From positions 62,662,953 through 62,726,952 of the forward strand of contig OY755239.1 in the NCBI GenBank assembly GCA_963576725.1: a stretch of DNA of 64,000 nucleotides, written 5' to 3'. Positions within the stretch are counted from its first letter, which is position 1, and every line of letters starts with the position of its first letter. Of the stretch, positions 31,896 to 41,055 are shown piece by piece. The notes below the pieces were generated by a model. The model did not search any database. It had not been told where the DNA came from and saw only the letters and a list, made by a program, of their open reading frames with translations. This DNA is from Azorinus chamasolen (taxonomy: Eukaryota; Mollusca; Bivalvia; Cardiida; Solecurtidae). The translations under genes and the position numbers were made by a program.

Positions 31896-31929
31896 GGTTT
31901 ACTGTAATACATGTATATACATACATGTA

Positions 31930-32117
31930 CAGTAGAACCCCTCTCTTGCGACCACTGACACTTAAGAATAAGCATAGCTGCCTTTATATGCAGAAAGCTC
32001 CTCTATGAGCTCCAATAGGTGCATTCTGTTTTTCTTTCACCTTGTTTTCAGCAGCCACTTGCCTTTACGACAAAATACTCGGTGTAATTTAGTGGTCGTT
32101 ATAGAGAGGGTTTACTG
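31930..32117. mobile_element. HpF1/F2 chimeric MITE
   Basis: The left terminus CAGTAGAACCCCTCTCTTGC is F1-like. The right arm and terminus (AATTTAGTGGTCGTTATAGA then GGGTTTACTG) are F2-like. The left arm is largely missing and the apex is scrambled (CTCCTCTATGAGCTCC). Confidence 0.65.
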
Positions 32118-32148
32118 TAGCATCTCTTGCGCTACAGTCTTTACAAGC

Positions 32149-32377
32149 TTAACCCATTCCCTCATAGGCTATTTTTAGATACAACCTCTTTGAATAAATC
32201 TACCGAAAAGGAGCATTAACTAGACAAAAGGAAATGTTTAGAAGTTTGTAGTTTGAAACCATTGTGATAAATAGAGCATTTGCTCCTATAGGAGCAAATG
32301 CTCTATTTATCACAATGGTTTCACAAAGTGACTTTTACAGAGTCGTCAAAAGTCGTCAATATCAGGGAAAGGGTTAA
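32149..32377 (+). mobile_element. HpB MITE, intact
   Basis: TTAACCCATTCCCTCATAGG start and CAGGGAAAGGGTTAA end. Perfect hairpin of about 38 bp per arm with apex GCTCCTATAGGAGC, near 32255-32323. Confidence 0.9.
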
Positions 32378-32720
32378 GTGACTGATTTAATGCAGAACAA
32401 AAGTAGTGCAAAACGTTCATGCGGGAGTTTCTGTATATTTGTCTGTCTGCAGTAAGCTATATAATTAGGACCTGTCAGTTTAATCAAGTTCTGACACATA
32501 TTGATTCCTTTGTTGATTATAGAAGAGTTCAGCGACCTCGTGATGTATTGATAGAAGTCTGCAAAAACAAATGACTGATTAATGCAAGGCAAAACGGGAC
32601 ACAGAAAGCTCCTACAGGAGCTTTCTATATCACGTTTGGTCTGCATTGAGCTGCCACCAGTTTTAAAAGTCCAGAGTTAAACTTTTCTGTGTGGTCCTAT
32701 ATTAGCAAGACCTTGCTGTA
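32378..32720. mobile_element. Two HpF hairpin fragments
   Basis: 32378-32475 has GACTGATTTAATGCAGAAC with a decayed apex. 32568-32660 has GACTGATTAATGCAAGGC with apex AGCTCCTACAGGAGCT. Termini are absent or unrecognisable in both. Confidence 0.45.
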
Positions 32721-32795
32721 ATAAGAAGATCTATTTCTGATGTATGATTGCTTGCAACCAACATTTTGGAACTAATGTAAACCCAGTGTAAACCC

Positions 32796-33046
32796 TCAAC
32801 CCTTTCCCTGTTTTATATTTAGTTCAAATTTCAATACCTACTGAATATTCATGGGGGAACATAGTTATAATCAAATATTGAAGTCGGAACATTGTAGCCA
32901 TTTTAGAAAGTAAAGAAGCAGATCTATCAAATTCCATTAGCAAACCGAGCAGACCCTGATCAGATGGCTCCTCTAGGAGCCATCTGATCTGGGTCTACTC
33001 TGTTTGCAAATGCGTGAAAACAAGTTTACATGAGGGAAAGGGTTAA
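32796..33046 (-). mobile_element. HpA1 MITE with a compensated arm change
   Basis: TCAACCCTTTCCCTG start and GAGGGAAAGGGTTAA end. The apex region is AGATGGCTCCTCTAGGAGCC then ATCT. Both arms differ from the usual ACGG/CCGT, and the change is paired. Confidence 0.85.
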
Positions 33047-33065
33047 ATGCGTATAATTCGGAGTC

Positions 33066-33275
33066 CTAACCCTTTACTCAATAAATACACCTTTCTATGC
33101 TTTGCAAACACAGTAGACCCTGGCCACACAGCTTCTGTAGGAGCCGTCTGATCAGAGTCTCCTCTGTTTGCTTATGATATAATACAGTTTCAGCAAAAGA
33201 TTATTATGTCCATATGCTATTATAACAATTAATCTAATTAATATTCATCGTGTCAATATTTCTTCTTATTTTTTA
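33066..33275 (+). mobile_element. HpA2 MITE, right end lost
   Basis: CTAACCCTTTACTCAATAAA start, hairpin with apex GCTTCTGTAGGAGCC, and A2 internal part to AATATTTCTTCTTA. The terminal GGAGTAAAGGGTTAA is missing. Confidence 0.7.
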
Positions 33276-33284
33276 GATTTCTTT

Positions 33285-33429
33285 TGGTAGCTTAATGCAG
33301 GACGAAAGTTATAAAACTCACACAGCAGCATTCTGTCTTACTTTCTTCCTGCATTAATCAACCACCTGCTTTAAAGATTTCTGTTTTAAAAGTTACCAAT
33401 TTCCATTCTTTAAGTGGGGTTTTACTGCA
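33285..33429. mobile_element. HpF1 fragment
   Basis: GGTAGCTTAATGCAGGACGA arm with a decayed apex, counter-arm TCCTGCATTAATCAACCACC and right end GTGGGGTTTTACTG. The left terminus is lost. Confidence 0.6.
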
Positions 33430-33432
33430 GTA

Positions 33433-33639
33433 CAATAAATACACCCCTCTAAGCAGGAATTCTAGTAGAGAAGAATTTAGATACTTATAAGCAGGTTGCT
33501 GCTTAATGCAGAGTGAAAGTCATGCAGAAAGCTCCTACAGGAGCTTTCTGCATGACTTTCACCCTGCATTAAGCTGACACCAGTCTTCAAGACCGATAAT
33601 CATACTAAAATTAACGTCCGGTTTAGAGGGGTTTTACTG
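33433..33639. mobile_element. HpF3 MITE, near-intact
   Basis: CAATAAATACACCCCTCTAA start and GGTTTAGAGGGGTTTTACTG end, TA flanks. A near-perfect hairpin TAATGCAGAGTGAAAGTCAT has apex AGCTCCTACAGGAGCT. Confidence 0.8.
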
Positions 33640-34074
33640 TAACTATGTGTACGTGATAGATGACTCGGATGTCTGGAAGCAGGTTGTGTCGCGATGCATC
33701 ACAGTGTCAGCAGCGTTAAGACTTCCCTCGCATCAGGTGTACAGGGAAATGCTCTAATTCGTAATCCTCTGATACTAAAACCACGTAATGTGACAAATTA
33801 CAACGATACGCCATCTGTTGTCAAACCTTGCCGCCGTCGGTCTTCTTCCGGTAATTTATTACACCTGGGAGACACTCGATGTCACGTGACCTTTAGGAAG
33901 CCAATCAATCTCCCGTATCCAACATGTCGGTCGCACTGACTCTTGGGACTGTCATTAATCCGGATGTCCTATAAATATTTAGTCCATGTGAATGTTTGTT
34001 GTCTTGCCACGATAAATCTGACTTGATCTCTTTCATCGAGGGAGTCGCCGGAAAGCGACTCGCGTGGCTTGCTG
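33640..34074 (+). other. Unique stretch with an 81-codon ORF of unknown status
   Basis: The ORF 33694-33939 starts at ATG and is not in a repeat. The local base composition is GC-richer than its surroundings, and the product contains a basic patch CRRRSSSGN. No domain is recognised. It could be a 5' exon of a host gene or chance. GAGTCGCCGGAAAGCGACTC at about 34039 is a small perfect hairpin. Confidence 0.25.
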
Positions 34075-34270
34075 CAATGGGTTGGGATTACTTTTCCAAA
34101 CAGTTCGGATCTGAGACATGTATATACATGTATATGTCTCTGTTTTGATTCGTGGTAACTCTGCGTCTCATCAGGATCCAAACTCTTTGATACATCACTA
34201 TCATTTCAGAGATGAAATTGGTGGAAAATTGACTGTGGAACTTAAAGTAGACGACGTTGTATGCTGACAA
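34075..34270 (+). mobile_element. HpC MITE, degraded, with altered apex
   Basis: CCAAACAGTTCGGATCTGAG, an inserted AT-rich palindrome GACATGTATATACATGTATA, then GCGTCTCATCAGGATCCAAA and AAGTAGACGACG. Termini not clear. Confidence 0.5.
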
Positions 34271-34499
34271 AGCTTATTTGGCATCAAGAGAGTTATTCCA
34301 ATCTCAGATGTACGAGGGCTATAGTTGTTTGAGGTCCGTGCTTTTCCCACCATGGCTACGTGACTATTCGGGGAGTGGAATGAGGTCTCCCTTCATGGTA
34401 CATAGGTTATGGAAGGGGATTGTAAACCTTACCTCTACACTATAATGTGTAATGGTAATTCAAACTAAACATATTGTCAGGTGCCATCATGCATATTAA

Positions 34500-34724
34500 T
34501 TAACTCATCCCCTCCTAGGCTATTTTAGACCCAAACTCTGAATAAATCTACCGAAAAGGAGCATGAACTATAGAAAAGGAGACTTCTAGAATTGTGTAGT
34601 TTGAAACCATTGCGATAAACAGAGCATTTGCTCCACCGGAGCAAATGCTCTATTTATCACAATGATTTCAAAATGTGACTTTTATAGAAGCGCCAAACTG
34701 CATCACTAGGAGGGAATGTATTGA
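34500..34724 (+). mobile_element. HpB MITE
   Basis: TTAACTCATCCCCTCCTAGG start and GGAGGGAATGTATTG end. The apex is TTTGCTCCACCGGAGCAAA, a variant centre that is still palindromic. Confidence 0.8.
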
Positions 34725-34890
34725 TAATGGCATAACAAATAAGGACAGTGGCGCAAACTGCAAAATCAGACCTGTATTTTTTGCTATAAGCAAATGAAGC
34801 AGTTCCTGACCGGACGGTCCTACAGGAGCTGTCTGGTCTGGTTATACTCTGTTTTCACTTGCTTCGAAGACGTCTCTGTCGGATAAAGAA
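34725..34890 (-). mobile_element. HpA fragment
   Basis: ATAAGCAAATGAAGCAG, GGACGGTCCTACAGGAGC and GTCTGGTCTGGTTATACTCT. The outer termini are decayed. Confidence 0.5.
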
Positions 34891-35075
34891 AATCTCGTTA
34901 CATGTCGTTGACCTTTAGATGACTTCATCTTGATTCTTCTTTCGGCTTCATCGCACAATGATTTCCATGAAAGAAAGATACGTCCTTAGTTAATTAAAGT
35001 ACGTATATGATAAAGATAGAAAACGCGTGTCATTTATTCCACCTCATCTGAGTTCTACCTCTTTGCACAAGGTCA

Positions 35076-35300
35076 TTCACCCTTTCCCTCATATAAACGC
35101 CTTTTCGCGCATTGTCAAACAGAGTAGACCCAGATCAGACTGAGCCGTCTGATCAGGGTCTGCTCTGTTTGCTAGTGGAAGTTGAAAGATATGTTTCTTT
35201 ACGTCCTAAAATGGCTACAGTGCTCCATTTTCCATATTTTGTCCATGAATATTCTGTAGGTTTTGAAATTTGGAATAAACATAGAACAGAGAAATGGTTA
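35076..35300 (+). mobile_element. HpA1 MITE with shortened apex
   Basis: TTCACCCTTTCCCTCATA start and AGAGAAATGGTTAA end. The left arm CAGATCAGACTGAGCC runs directly into CGTCTGATCAGGG, so the CTCC half of the apex is missing. Confidence 0.75.
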
Positions 35301-35449
35301 AAAGGCCCCTCTATCAAGTAAAGGGTTACATGATATCCAGGTATTCTAATTCTCAGCCAACATGGATTTTTGAAAAGACAGATAATTCGAACCTTTCATT
35401 TCTTTCGGCTGGTGTAAATTGTATTATTTTAACATACATTGATGACCAC

Positions 35450-35612
35450 ACGTGCACGAATAAGATGCGTAAATCTAAACATTTTCAAGAATAGCTTCTT
35501 TATTTCTCCATCAAACTCTATACTGTGACCACTCTTTAGAATCGTCACGTTTGGTGGAGAAATGACGATTTTAGTATGTGGGTATGTGGGTACGCACTTT
35601 TATCTGTAGATC
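35450..35612 (+). mobile_element. HpG MITE with lost right arm
   Basis: ATAAGATGCGTAAATC start, TTTCTCCATCAAACTCTA, GACCACTCTTTAGAATCGTC, then ACGTTTGGTGGAGAAATGAC and GTACGCACTTTTATCTGTAG. Much of the counter-arm is deleted. Confidence 0.6.
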
Positions 35613-35617
35613 TGTAT

Positions 35618-36046
35618 AATAATAATACATTTGCACATTGCTTACAACTTATATTTAACGGCGATTATAATAATACATTTGCACATGGCGTACAACTTAT
35701 ATTTAACGGCAATTCTAATAATAATAATAATACATTTGCACATTGCGTACAACTTATATTTAACGGCAATTCTAATAATAATAATACATTTGCACATTGC
35801 GTACAACTTATATTTAACGGCAATTATAATAATAATAATAATGCATTTGCACATGGCGTATAACTTATATTTAACGGCAATTCTAATAATAATAATAATA
35901 CATTTGACATTGCGTACAACTTATATTTAACGGCAATTATAATAATAATAATACATTTGCACATGGCGTACAACTTATTTTTAACGGCAATTCTAATAAT
36001 AATAATACATTTGCACATTGCGTACAACTTATATTTAACGGCAATT
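35618..36046. repeat. ~58-bp minisatellite with embedded (AAT)n
   Basis: Seven or eight units of CATTTGCACATTGCGTACAA then CTTATATTTAACGGCAATTC, each followed by a variable AATAAT run. Unit length varies with the trinucleotide count. ORFs on both strands are repeat artefacts. Confidence 0.93.
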
Positions 36047-36127
36047 CAAAAGACTTCTAAAGCTGGTCGCTTAAGATACGCCTCCTTTATTTCAAATGTT
36101 CAAAACCCTTTTTCTTAGTACCCTATA

Positions 36128-36298
36128 CAGTAAAACCTTTCTATAACGGCCACTAAATTGCATCAAATATTTTGTGTTAAAGGCAGGTGGCTCCTATAGG
36201 AGCGTTCTGTTTTACTTTTACCTTGCTTTAAGCAGCCACATGCCCTAAATACCAACTAATTAACACACTTTAGTGACCGTTATAGATAGGTTTTACTG
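36128..36298. mobile_element. HpF2 MITE lacking its left hairpin arm
   Basis: CAGTAAAACCTTTCTATAAC start and GTTATAGATAGGTTTTACTG end, TA flanks. GGCAGGTGG joins directly to CTCCTATAGGAGCG, so ~35 bases of left arm are deleted up to the apex. The right arm is complete. Confidence 0.8.
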
Positions 36299-36339
36299 TA
36301 TCTAGATTTCTGCTGCTGTTTCAGAAACCGAAGATGCGC

Positions 36340-36640
36340 TACATGTATTTTGGCGCCAAAAAGTTCTTCTGCAAACAATATCGGCTGCTTTAAGTTTCAG
36401 AGTGGACTTTCGTTCATTGTCTTATATAAAACATAGGTGGTGTGTAAAACAGTATGAATCCTGATGTGTAAGTCGACTTCTCATTTAGATCCAAACCGTT
36501 CGCAATGAGGCAATCACAGATTCGTCTATGACAGAACGCACTATGAGTCGCTGTCCGGTGATTTAGGCTGTGATTTCGCAGTACGATTCGTAAATAATTT
36601 GTATCCAAATGTGTCTAACACTGCGTCTCGTCTGAACACG
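36340..36640 (-). mobile_element. HpC/HpD debris
   Basis: TTTGGCGCCAAAAAGTTC, AGATCCAAACCGTTCGCAAT and TGCGTCTCGTCTGAACACG are scattered family pieces. No complete unit. Confidence 0.35.
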
Positions 36641-36844
36641 AAACAATTGAAAAAAGATATATTATGATGGCATGACACTTTTTTCCCTATACTATTTGAT
36701 GCAGTACATGTACAATGGTCGGAGGTTAAATATTTATGAGGTTGTGTACACATCAGGTTTGCTGATAATTTGACAAAACCTTTTCGCTTCAAGTTGTAAG
36801 CACAGTAAGCACATGATTGACTGACCGACTCTCTTTATCTCGTG

Positions 36845-37310
36845 CATAGTCATGTAAGAAATAATGTTATGATGAATATCTGTCAGCTGAATTATTATGA
36901 TGGCATTTAACCATTTCACCGCCAATGTCGCAAAAATGCACCGCGACAAATAGTGCAGTCCAAGATCAGACGCCGCTTTTTCAAGGCGACGTCTGATCAT
37001 GGACTACACTTTTTGTCTCAAACTCTATTTAAATATCTGTGCTTTATTCCTTTGAAATTTGCATTTATTTATCTCATTTCCTTATTTTACCATATGATTT
37101 AACAAAATTGGATTTCAGACGACAATTAGAAATTTGGCACCGAATGGGTTAATGCGGGGTATTTTGTCCATGGCAGAAACTGTAGACTCATATGTTATAA
37201 TTCCACAGGCAAACAGAGCAGACCCTGATCAGAATTCTCATACAGACGCCGTCTGAGCTGGGGCTATAGTTTGTAAGGGCGTCATAGAACAGTCTCTATC
37301 AGGTTAAGAT
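36845..37310 (-). mobile_element. HpA2 MITE split by an HpD
   Basis: A2 left part CATGTAAGAAATAATGTTAT...GGCATTTAA, then HpD, then TTTTGTCCATGGCAGAAACT and a decayed hairpin (AGCAGACCCTGATCAGAATT). It ends against the next TTAA. Confidence 0.65.
36907..37152 (+). mobile_element. HpD MITE nested in HpA2
   Basis: TTAACCATTTCACCGCC start and GGCACCGAATGGGTTAA end, with TTAA on both sides. The hairpin CAGACGCCGCTTTTTCAAGG is good. The target GGCATTTAACACAGG is the HpA2 sequence seen uninterrupted in other copies. Confidence 0.85.
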
Positions 37311-37534
37311 TTAACCATTTACTCCATAAATGCGATTTTTATTAACAGAGTAGACCCAGATCAGACGGCTCCTATAGGAGCCGTCTGATCAGGGTCTGCT
37401 CTGTTTACTCATGAAATAATATTGATCTGATTCTAAAGCGTTTGCTATGGCAACCATTTTTTCTAAGTTCATACGCCATTATAAATAACATTTATTATTT
37501 CTTACATTAAAATTTCATGGAGTAATGGGTTTAA
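37311..37534 (+). mobile_element. HpA2 MITE
   Basis: TTAACCATTTACTCCATAAA start and GGAGTAATGGGTTTAA end. Hairpin apex GGCTCCTATAGGAGCC. The segment between the left end and hairpin is shortened. Confidence 0.8.
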
Positions 37535-37730
37535 GAGACAGTCTGTCCTTGCATTTTAGAAATTCCTAAAAAATCATCAATAATTTGTTTATATACTTAC
37601 AAATAAGTATATCGCAAGAAAGCTCTAGTATATCGAATGAACGCTGTCGAAGACAAAACTTCCATGTGTTTGATATCGAAGATCCGATGTTATTCGCCAA
37701 TGTTTTAGTATTTATTCGGGTTGCGCTTTA

Positions 37731-38907
37731 AGCCTGTCTCACACAGAACTCGGTTGGGCACACGGTTACAATACGGTATACTCGGTTATACACGGGTTGA
37801 CTGGTACGAGTATTGGGCTCCAACCGTGCCTGGGGATGAGTTGGTACGATTTAGACTCGAATGCAGCATGAGTATGTACGAACAAAGCACGGATATACTC
37901 GGTCAAGCAAGGTTTGTCACGGTTTGAACACGATTTGCAAAACGATTTTCATACGATTCATACGATTGTTGTACGGTTCCAAGTACGGTCTAGTACGGTC
38001 TGTTACGGCCTAGTACGATTAAACACGACTTTTACTCGATTAACTGGACATTTACAGGGTTTACATACGGTCCCACCGACTTTTGTTCGAGTTATGCTGG
38101 AGGGCCCATCGGCCTGGTATCCGAGTCTGAATCTCTGGGTATCTCCTCAGGTGGTGCCAGCGGATCCTCCAGCTCATCAGGGTCGACAGGGTCAACAGGT
38201 TGAAGTGGTCGGAGGGCCTTGGTGGCCCTTTTTGTATTCTCGCTGGGAGAATCTTCCATGGGGATTCTTTTGGGGACCTTCTTCTTCTTTGGAGGCATTA
38301 TGTAGCAAGTACTCTGTTGTTTCAAGGTGGCAACAGGTAGTTGTGTTTTCTGTTGTGTTCGAGTGCTGATCATACACGAGTTTTGTACAGACATAGAGAC
38401 CATGTCTGGTCGTACTTGACCATGTATAATTCGTACTTGAACCGTATTGGTCGTATGGCGATCGTATAAAACCGTATTGGTCGTATGGCGATCGTATAAA
38501 ACCGTGTGTACACTCGTGTGAATCGTACGGTGATCGTGTGACATTCGAGTGTTAATCCGGGTGTTGGATGTAGGAGTTGGGAACGGTTTCACACGATTCC
38601 ATACGATTTATATACGATATTGACACGGTTGAGCTCACTCGTGGAGTGGACTTCATGTGCGGTTGTATATACGGTCTCGTACGGTCTCACACGGTCTCTC
38701 ACGGTCTTGTACGATCGCTAATACGATTATACACGGACATGGCACCCGTGTCTGTTTTTTAAAAGTTTTAAAAATCATACACGGCTTTCACGGATACACT
38801 CGAATGGCCCGAGTGTAACTCGGATAAGGCCACGGTTGGTTCGGTTGTATGTACGGTTTACACGGATGGCCAATCGTATAAGCCGTGTGTTCTGTGTGAG
38901 ACAGGCT
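37731..38907. mobile_element. 1177-bp TTA-flanked DNA element full of CGTA/ACGGT motifs
   Basis: Perfect 19-bp inverted ends AGCCTGTCTCACACAGAAC, with TTA at 37728-37730 and 38908-38910. The homologous block at 19.8 kb lacks it and has a single TTA. The inside is dense in TACGGT, TACGATT, ACACGG and complements on both strands. A GC-richer island at 38.09-38.30 kb encodes a basic peptide. A 3-bp TTA duplication fits PIF/Harbinger-type elements; that is inference. Confidence 0.8.
38092..38298 (-). CDS. 68-codon remnant with nuclear-localisation-like N-terminus, inside the TTA element
   Basis: It begins MPPKKKKVPKRIP, a strongly basic segment like a monopartite nuclear-localisation signal. A Ser/Glu/Lys stretch and a proline-rich acidic part (PVDPVDPDELEDP, then PRDSDSDTRP) follow, and it ends in a stop. 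The frame is open upstream to 38592, but the upstream part is made of the CGTA motifs and looks non-coding. No conserved domain is recognised. It may be a leftover exon of a transposon accessory protein or a captured host fragment. Confidence 0.4.
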   Translation of the reverse strand: MPPKKKKVPKRIPMEDSPSENTKRATKALRPLQPVDPVDPDELEDPLAPPEEIPRDSDSDTRPMGPPA

Positions 38908-39053
38908 TTAGTTTCGTAACTGTTCGACATGGACCTATAATATTTTGTTGTACAACAAAGAATTATAAGTAACGACGAAAACAGTTTATTTTACATCACA
39001 GGGACATATTTCGATATAACTTAAAATCTTCATATTAAAGACTGTACACAATG

Positions 39054-39259
39054 CAGTAAACCCCCTCTAATGCGACCACCAAAAAGGGGCATAATTCTGG
39101 GTGGCAAAGGCAGGTGGTTGCTTAATGCAGGACGAATGTTATGCAGAAAGCTCCTATAGGAGCTTTCTGCATAACGTTCGTCCTGCATTAAGCAACCACC
39201 TGCTTATAAAGACAGCTTTGATTATGTTTTAAGTGGTCGCATTAGAGGGGGTTCTACCG
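39054..39259. mobile_element. HpF1 MITE, near-perfect hairpin
   Basis: CAGTAAACCCCCTCTAATGC start and GCATTAGAGGGGGTTCTACC near the end. The hairpin AGGTGGTTGCTTAATGCAGG spans about 39111-39209 with apex AGCTCCTATAGGAGCT and almost no mismatches. The left flank is TG rather than TA. Confidence 0.85.
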
Positions 39260-39311
39260 TATAAAGTTGTATGATGTTATTGAAAGTATGGGTTTAGTGT
39301 AGGGATTCCAC

Positions 39312-39559
39312 TTAAACCCTTTTACCGCCAATGTCGCATAAATGCACCACGACAAATAGTGCATTCCCAGATCAGACGCCGCCTTTTTAAAGCGGCGTCT
39401 GATCAGGGACTTCACTTTTTGTCTCAATCTCTATTTCTGTATATGTGCTTTATTCCTTTAAAATTTGCATTTATTTATCTCATTCCCTTATTGTGCAGAA
39501 TGATTTAACGAAAGATGGATTGCAGACGACAATCAGAAATTTGGCGCCGAAAGGGTTAC
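39312..39559 (+). mobile_element. HpD MITE
   Basis: TTAAACCCTTTTACCGCC start and GGCGCCGAAAGGGTTAC end. Hairpin CCCAGATCAGACGCCGCC facing GGCGTCTGATCAGGGAC, which carries the common A/A mismatch. Confidence 0.85.
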
Positions 39560-39860
39560 AAACGTGGGTAGTTATCCCTCCCCAAAATTTACAACACTGT
39601 CATGAAAGAAGACTGGGTTGCGCGACAATTATTAGGTTAAGACAGGCAAAGGCATTAACCAAACTCCTTCAGTGGCAGACGAATTCCAAGACTCTTAGCT
39701 CACACAGAGGCATGTCTCTGGTTCACAAGTTCATGTCTAAGAAAAGTCGACACTGTCACTGAAACGCTGGGGAGATAAAAGAGATCAGACGCCTGATTTG
39801 TTAGACATAAAGTGTCGGCTGCTTCAGATATCTTCGCATGGAAATTAAAAACAGACGCAG
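39560..39860. other. No recognised feature
   Basis: Unique-looking sequence. The tail of a 105-codon ORF that runs out of the preceding HpD has no family motif. Confidence 0.35.
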
Positions 39861-40013
39861 TTACCCGTACAATGCTGAATTTCCAAATGTACTATATCAA
39901 CATTCAAACGGGTCAAGCTTATGGTGAATATTTAGGGACTTTTTAAGAAAATTGTAAAATGACAAACAGTGCAGACCCTGTGCAGAAATCGTGTCCCGCA
40001 ATGTAAGGGTTAA
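39861..40013 (+). mobile_element. HpE MITE with deleted hairpin
   Basis: TTACCCGTACAATGCTGAAT start and GCAATGTAAGGGTTAA end. The left arm CAGTGCAGACCCTG jumps to TGCAGAAATCGTGTCCC, so the apex and right arm are gone. Confidence 0.7.
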
Positions 40014-40196
40014 CCCGCCTATCCACAGACACGCCTTGCAAACATTGTAGACCCCTGTAGGAGCCGTCTGATCAGGGTCTGTTTTGCTTTCTTACGGAAT
40101 AATATAGATGTGCTTCTAAAAATAAAAATGTACGCAATTAATATTAGCAACGGTTTCATTATTTCTTACATGAATATCTATGAAGGAAATTATTAA
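40010..40196 (+). mobile_element. HpA2 MITE chained through a shared TTAA
   Basis: TTAACCCGCCTATCCACAGA start and GAAGGAAATTATTAA end. The left arm is mostly deleted (TTGTAGACCCCTGTAGGAGC). The left TTAA is the right TTAA of the HpE, and its right TTAA starts the next HpA. Confidence 0.7.
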
Positions 40197-40432
40197 CCCC
40201 TTTCCCTGTTCAATATCCATGTAAGAAACTATGGCATCGTGAATATTTATTAGCTGAAGTTTTATATTGTAAACGTTTCAATGAAATTCTTTGCTTAGAC
40301 AAACTGTAGAATCTGTTCTATATCATATCAAAAGCAAACAGAGCAGACCCTGATCAGACGGCTCCTATAGGAGCCGTCTGATCTGGGTCTACTCTGTTTG
40401 CAAATGCGTGAACATACGTTTACATGGTTATA
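40193..40432 (-). mobile_element. HpA MITE, third in the TTAA chain
   Basis: TTAACCCCTTTCCCTGTTCA start. Full hairpin near 40333-40401 with apex GGCTCCTATAGGAGCC, then GCGTGAACATACGTTTACAT. The final GGGAAAGGGTTAA is lost. Confidence 0.75.
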
Positions 40433-40929
40433 ATACGCCGGGCCACTCTCAATGTCTACTGCATGCTATGCGTCTAGATTCAGCTTCTAAATGCCAGTAG
40501 CGAGACACAAGCTGTGCAAAGACAGTATGACAGATGTATTAAGCGATATTCCTTGACTCTGAGGCATCGTGAAACTATACGATAATCCCATTGTCAGGGT
40601 TGTAAGGAGACATTGACTCCGGACGTATATGAGAATCCAAAATTGCGACACTGCTAGCAGAATGTATCGAAAAGTGACGCAGCTTTTTGACAAAAAACAT
40701 ATCCTCAGCAAAAATGAGCGATTTCGATGCTCAAAATACGTATAGACACGTCTTCCATTTGTTTTCATATGCCAGTTCTGTCATCAGAAAATATGGGGTT
40801 TGGTAATAAAACAAGAAGGTATGATGGCCCCGTATAGCTCACCTGGTTTAATCAGCCATATGATCCATTATGCTCATCTACGAAAATTGTCCAGCGGCCC
40901 ACTGTATTTCAATTTGTTAGACGGCCGTC
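40433..40929. other. No recognised feature
   Basis: Unique-looking. A 93-codon minus-strand ORF (40487-40768) shows no family motif and no coding context. Confidence 0.35.
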
Positions 40930-41055
40930 TAAGGATCAATCCTATGAAGCAAACAGACCAGACTCTGACCACAAGGCTTCTACAAGAGCCACATAATCTA
41001 GGTCCACACTGTCTGCAAAAGTGTCGAAAACGTCTCTATCAGGTAAAGGGTTTAC
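40930..41055 (-). mobile_element. HpA fragment
   Basis: AAGCAAACAGACCAGACTCT, GGCTTCTACAAGAGCC, GGTCCACACTGTCTGC and GGTAAAGGGTTTA. One terminus and a worn hairpin remain. Confidence 0.5.

Larger units (their letters stand above)
37535..39311 (+). repeat. Second copy of the 19.6-20.0 kb block, carrying two insertions
   Basis: Flanking segments CATCAATAATTTGTTTATAT, TATATCGCAAGAAA, TTAGTATTTATTCGG, TTAGTTTCGTAACTGTTCGA and GTGTAGGGATTCCACTT follow the order of the first block. It is expanded by the 1177-bp element and an HpF1. Confidence 0.7.

Noticed and set aside
38092..38592. Full 166-codon minus-strand ORF
   Set aside because: Only the last 68 codons look protein-like. The first part is translated CGTA-motif repeat, so the shorter frame was reported.
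37728..38910. Target duplication of TA or TTTA for the 1177-bp element
   Set aside because: TTA gives symmetrical AGCC/GGCT ends and matches the empty site. TA and TTTA leave unequal ends, though the T-rich junction leaves slight ambiguity.
40827..40845. A-box-like TAGCTCACCTGG as a possible tRNA or SINE promoter
   Set aside because: No B-box at the expected distance and no tRNA-like fold.
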